From: Epiperipatus broadwayi | Taxonomy: Eukaryota > Onychophora > Udeonychophora > Euonychophora > Peripatidae | Length of the DNA stretch: 64,000 bases | Assembly: GCA_028023455.1 (NCBI GenBank) | Contig: JAQFVV010012416.1 | Span: forward strand, 2,659,767 to 2,723,766 | Direction: 5' to 3' | Part shown: in pieces, positions 63,605-64,000 of the stretch | How positions within the stretch are numbered: position 1 is the stretch's first letter | Layout: each line of letters opens with the position of its first letter | Notes under the pieces: model-generated | What the model was told of the DNA's origin: nothing | Seen by the model: only the letters and a program-made list of their open reading frames with translations | Database searches by the model: none | Program-made: the position numbers and the translations under genes

Positions 63605-64000
63605 GTCCAATATATAAATGCAACTAGAAATTTAATAGTTTGACATAAAATTACCACATCTGTCCGTTCTTTCTTGCACATAAATGTCTATATTAAAAAC
63701 TGTAAACAAGTAAAAAGCTTTAAATGAAGGAAATCAAACTTCATTTTCTTATCTCTGCCTTTTCCTAATCAAACAATGTTTTGTGTACTAAAAGATTACC
63801 TTCCAATCAACGCACGTTCTATTTTCCAGTAAAGAAGATCACATTTCCTTACAGCTGACATTCAAATTTATTGACAGCTTTTATGACTAGCTGAAATATT
63901 TATATCATTAATAAATAATTGTACTTTTAACTTTGAAAAAATGAAAGTATGGTTTTACATACAGAACTTTTAAAAAAAAAAAAATCTTTACTGTTTCATA
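63605..64000. other. AT-rich end of window
   Basis: No gene or repeat is recognised. Confidence 0.55.

Overview
This is a repeat-dominated, very AT-rich stretch of an animal genome, most likely an invertebrate. The evidence is the long non-coding tracts, an LTR retrotransposon with coiled-coil gag, three Penelope-like elements (PLEs) with GIY-YIG nuclease domains, LINE 3' tails, tRNA-derived SINEs and many long palindromes. I could not assign a species. I recognise no host protein-coding gene with confidence; nearly every protein-like reading frame belongs to a mobile element.

Layout. 0-1.3 kb: short tandem duplications and a hairpin. 1.4-27 kb: AT-rich DNA carrying dispersed elements. These are palindromic 'family B' copies (1.4, 18.5, 22.0, 22.6 kb), 'family C' copies (6.2, 13.5, 16.6, 25.9 kb), tRNA-headed mini-elements, a 269-bp tandem array (10.3-11.0 kb), an LTR-like patch (8.65-10.2 kb), a decayed PLE (16.9-18.2 kb, minus) and LINE tails (4.6-5.25, 24.5-25.15 kb). 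27.5-33.2 kb: AT-rich desert. 33.2-39.25 kb: a Ty3/gypsy-type element (coiled-coil ORF, gag core, protease-RT-RNase H, integrase) with in-frame TAG codons and frame changes, cut off before a 500-N scaffold gap (39328-39827). 39.8-48.4 kb: two indel-rich direct repeats of about 2.4 kb flanking a second, minus-strand gypsy gag fragment. 48.5-53.8 kb: AT-rich desert with microsatellites. 53.8-64 kb: a PLE tail (plus), LINE and hAT fragments, an RTE-like tail, a palindromic family B copy (59.2-59.6 kb), a PLE tail with an inverted terminal repeat (60.3-61.6 kb, minus) and a palindromic tRNA-headed element (63.1-63.6 kb).

Main result. Several otherwise unrelated dispersed families carry what reads as a type I hammerhead ribozyme (HHR): a CUGANGA core, a small stem II, GAAA, a very short self-complementary stem III, a UH cleavage site, and a stem I with an internal loop or bulge. 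I count nine copies with an intact CUGANGA and GAAA core: four in family C, three in family B, one in a diverged palindrome at 20.2 kb and one solitary copy at 12.1 kb. Eight of these also have a permitted UH site. Stem II changes sequence between copies while largely keeping its pairing (GGC/GCC, AGU/ACU, AAC/GUU, UGCU/AGCA). The stem III segment is a different palindrome in each family (ACTAGT, ACCGGT, ATACGTAT, AGCGCT). Both PLE 3' ends keep a decayed version of the same motif. HHRs with minimal stem III are known from PLEs, so the parsimonious reading is a set of short non-autonomous, ribozyme-processed elements mobilised by PLE machinery, often inserted head-to-head so that both strands carry a ribozyme. 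This is inference from sequence alone; no folding or database search was run.
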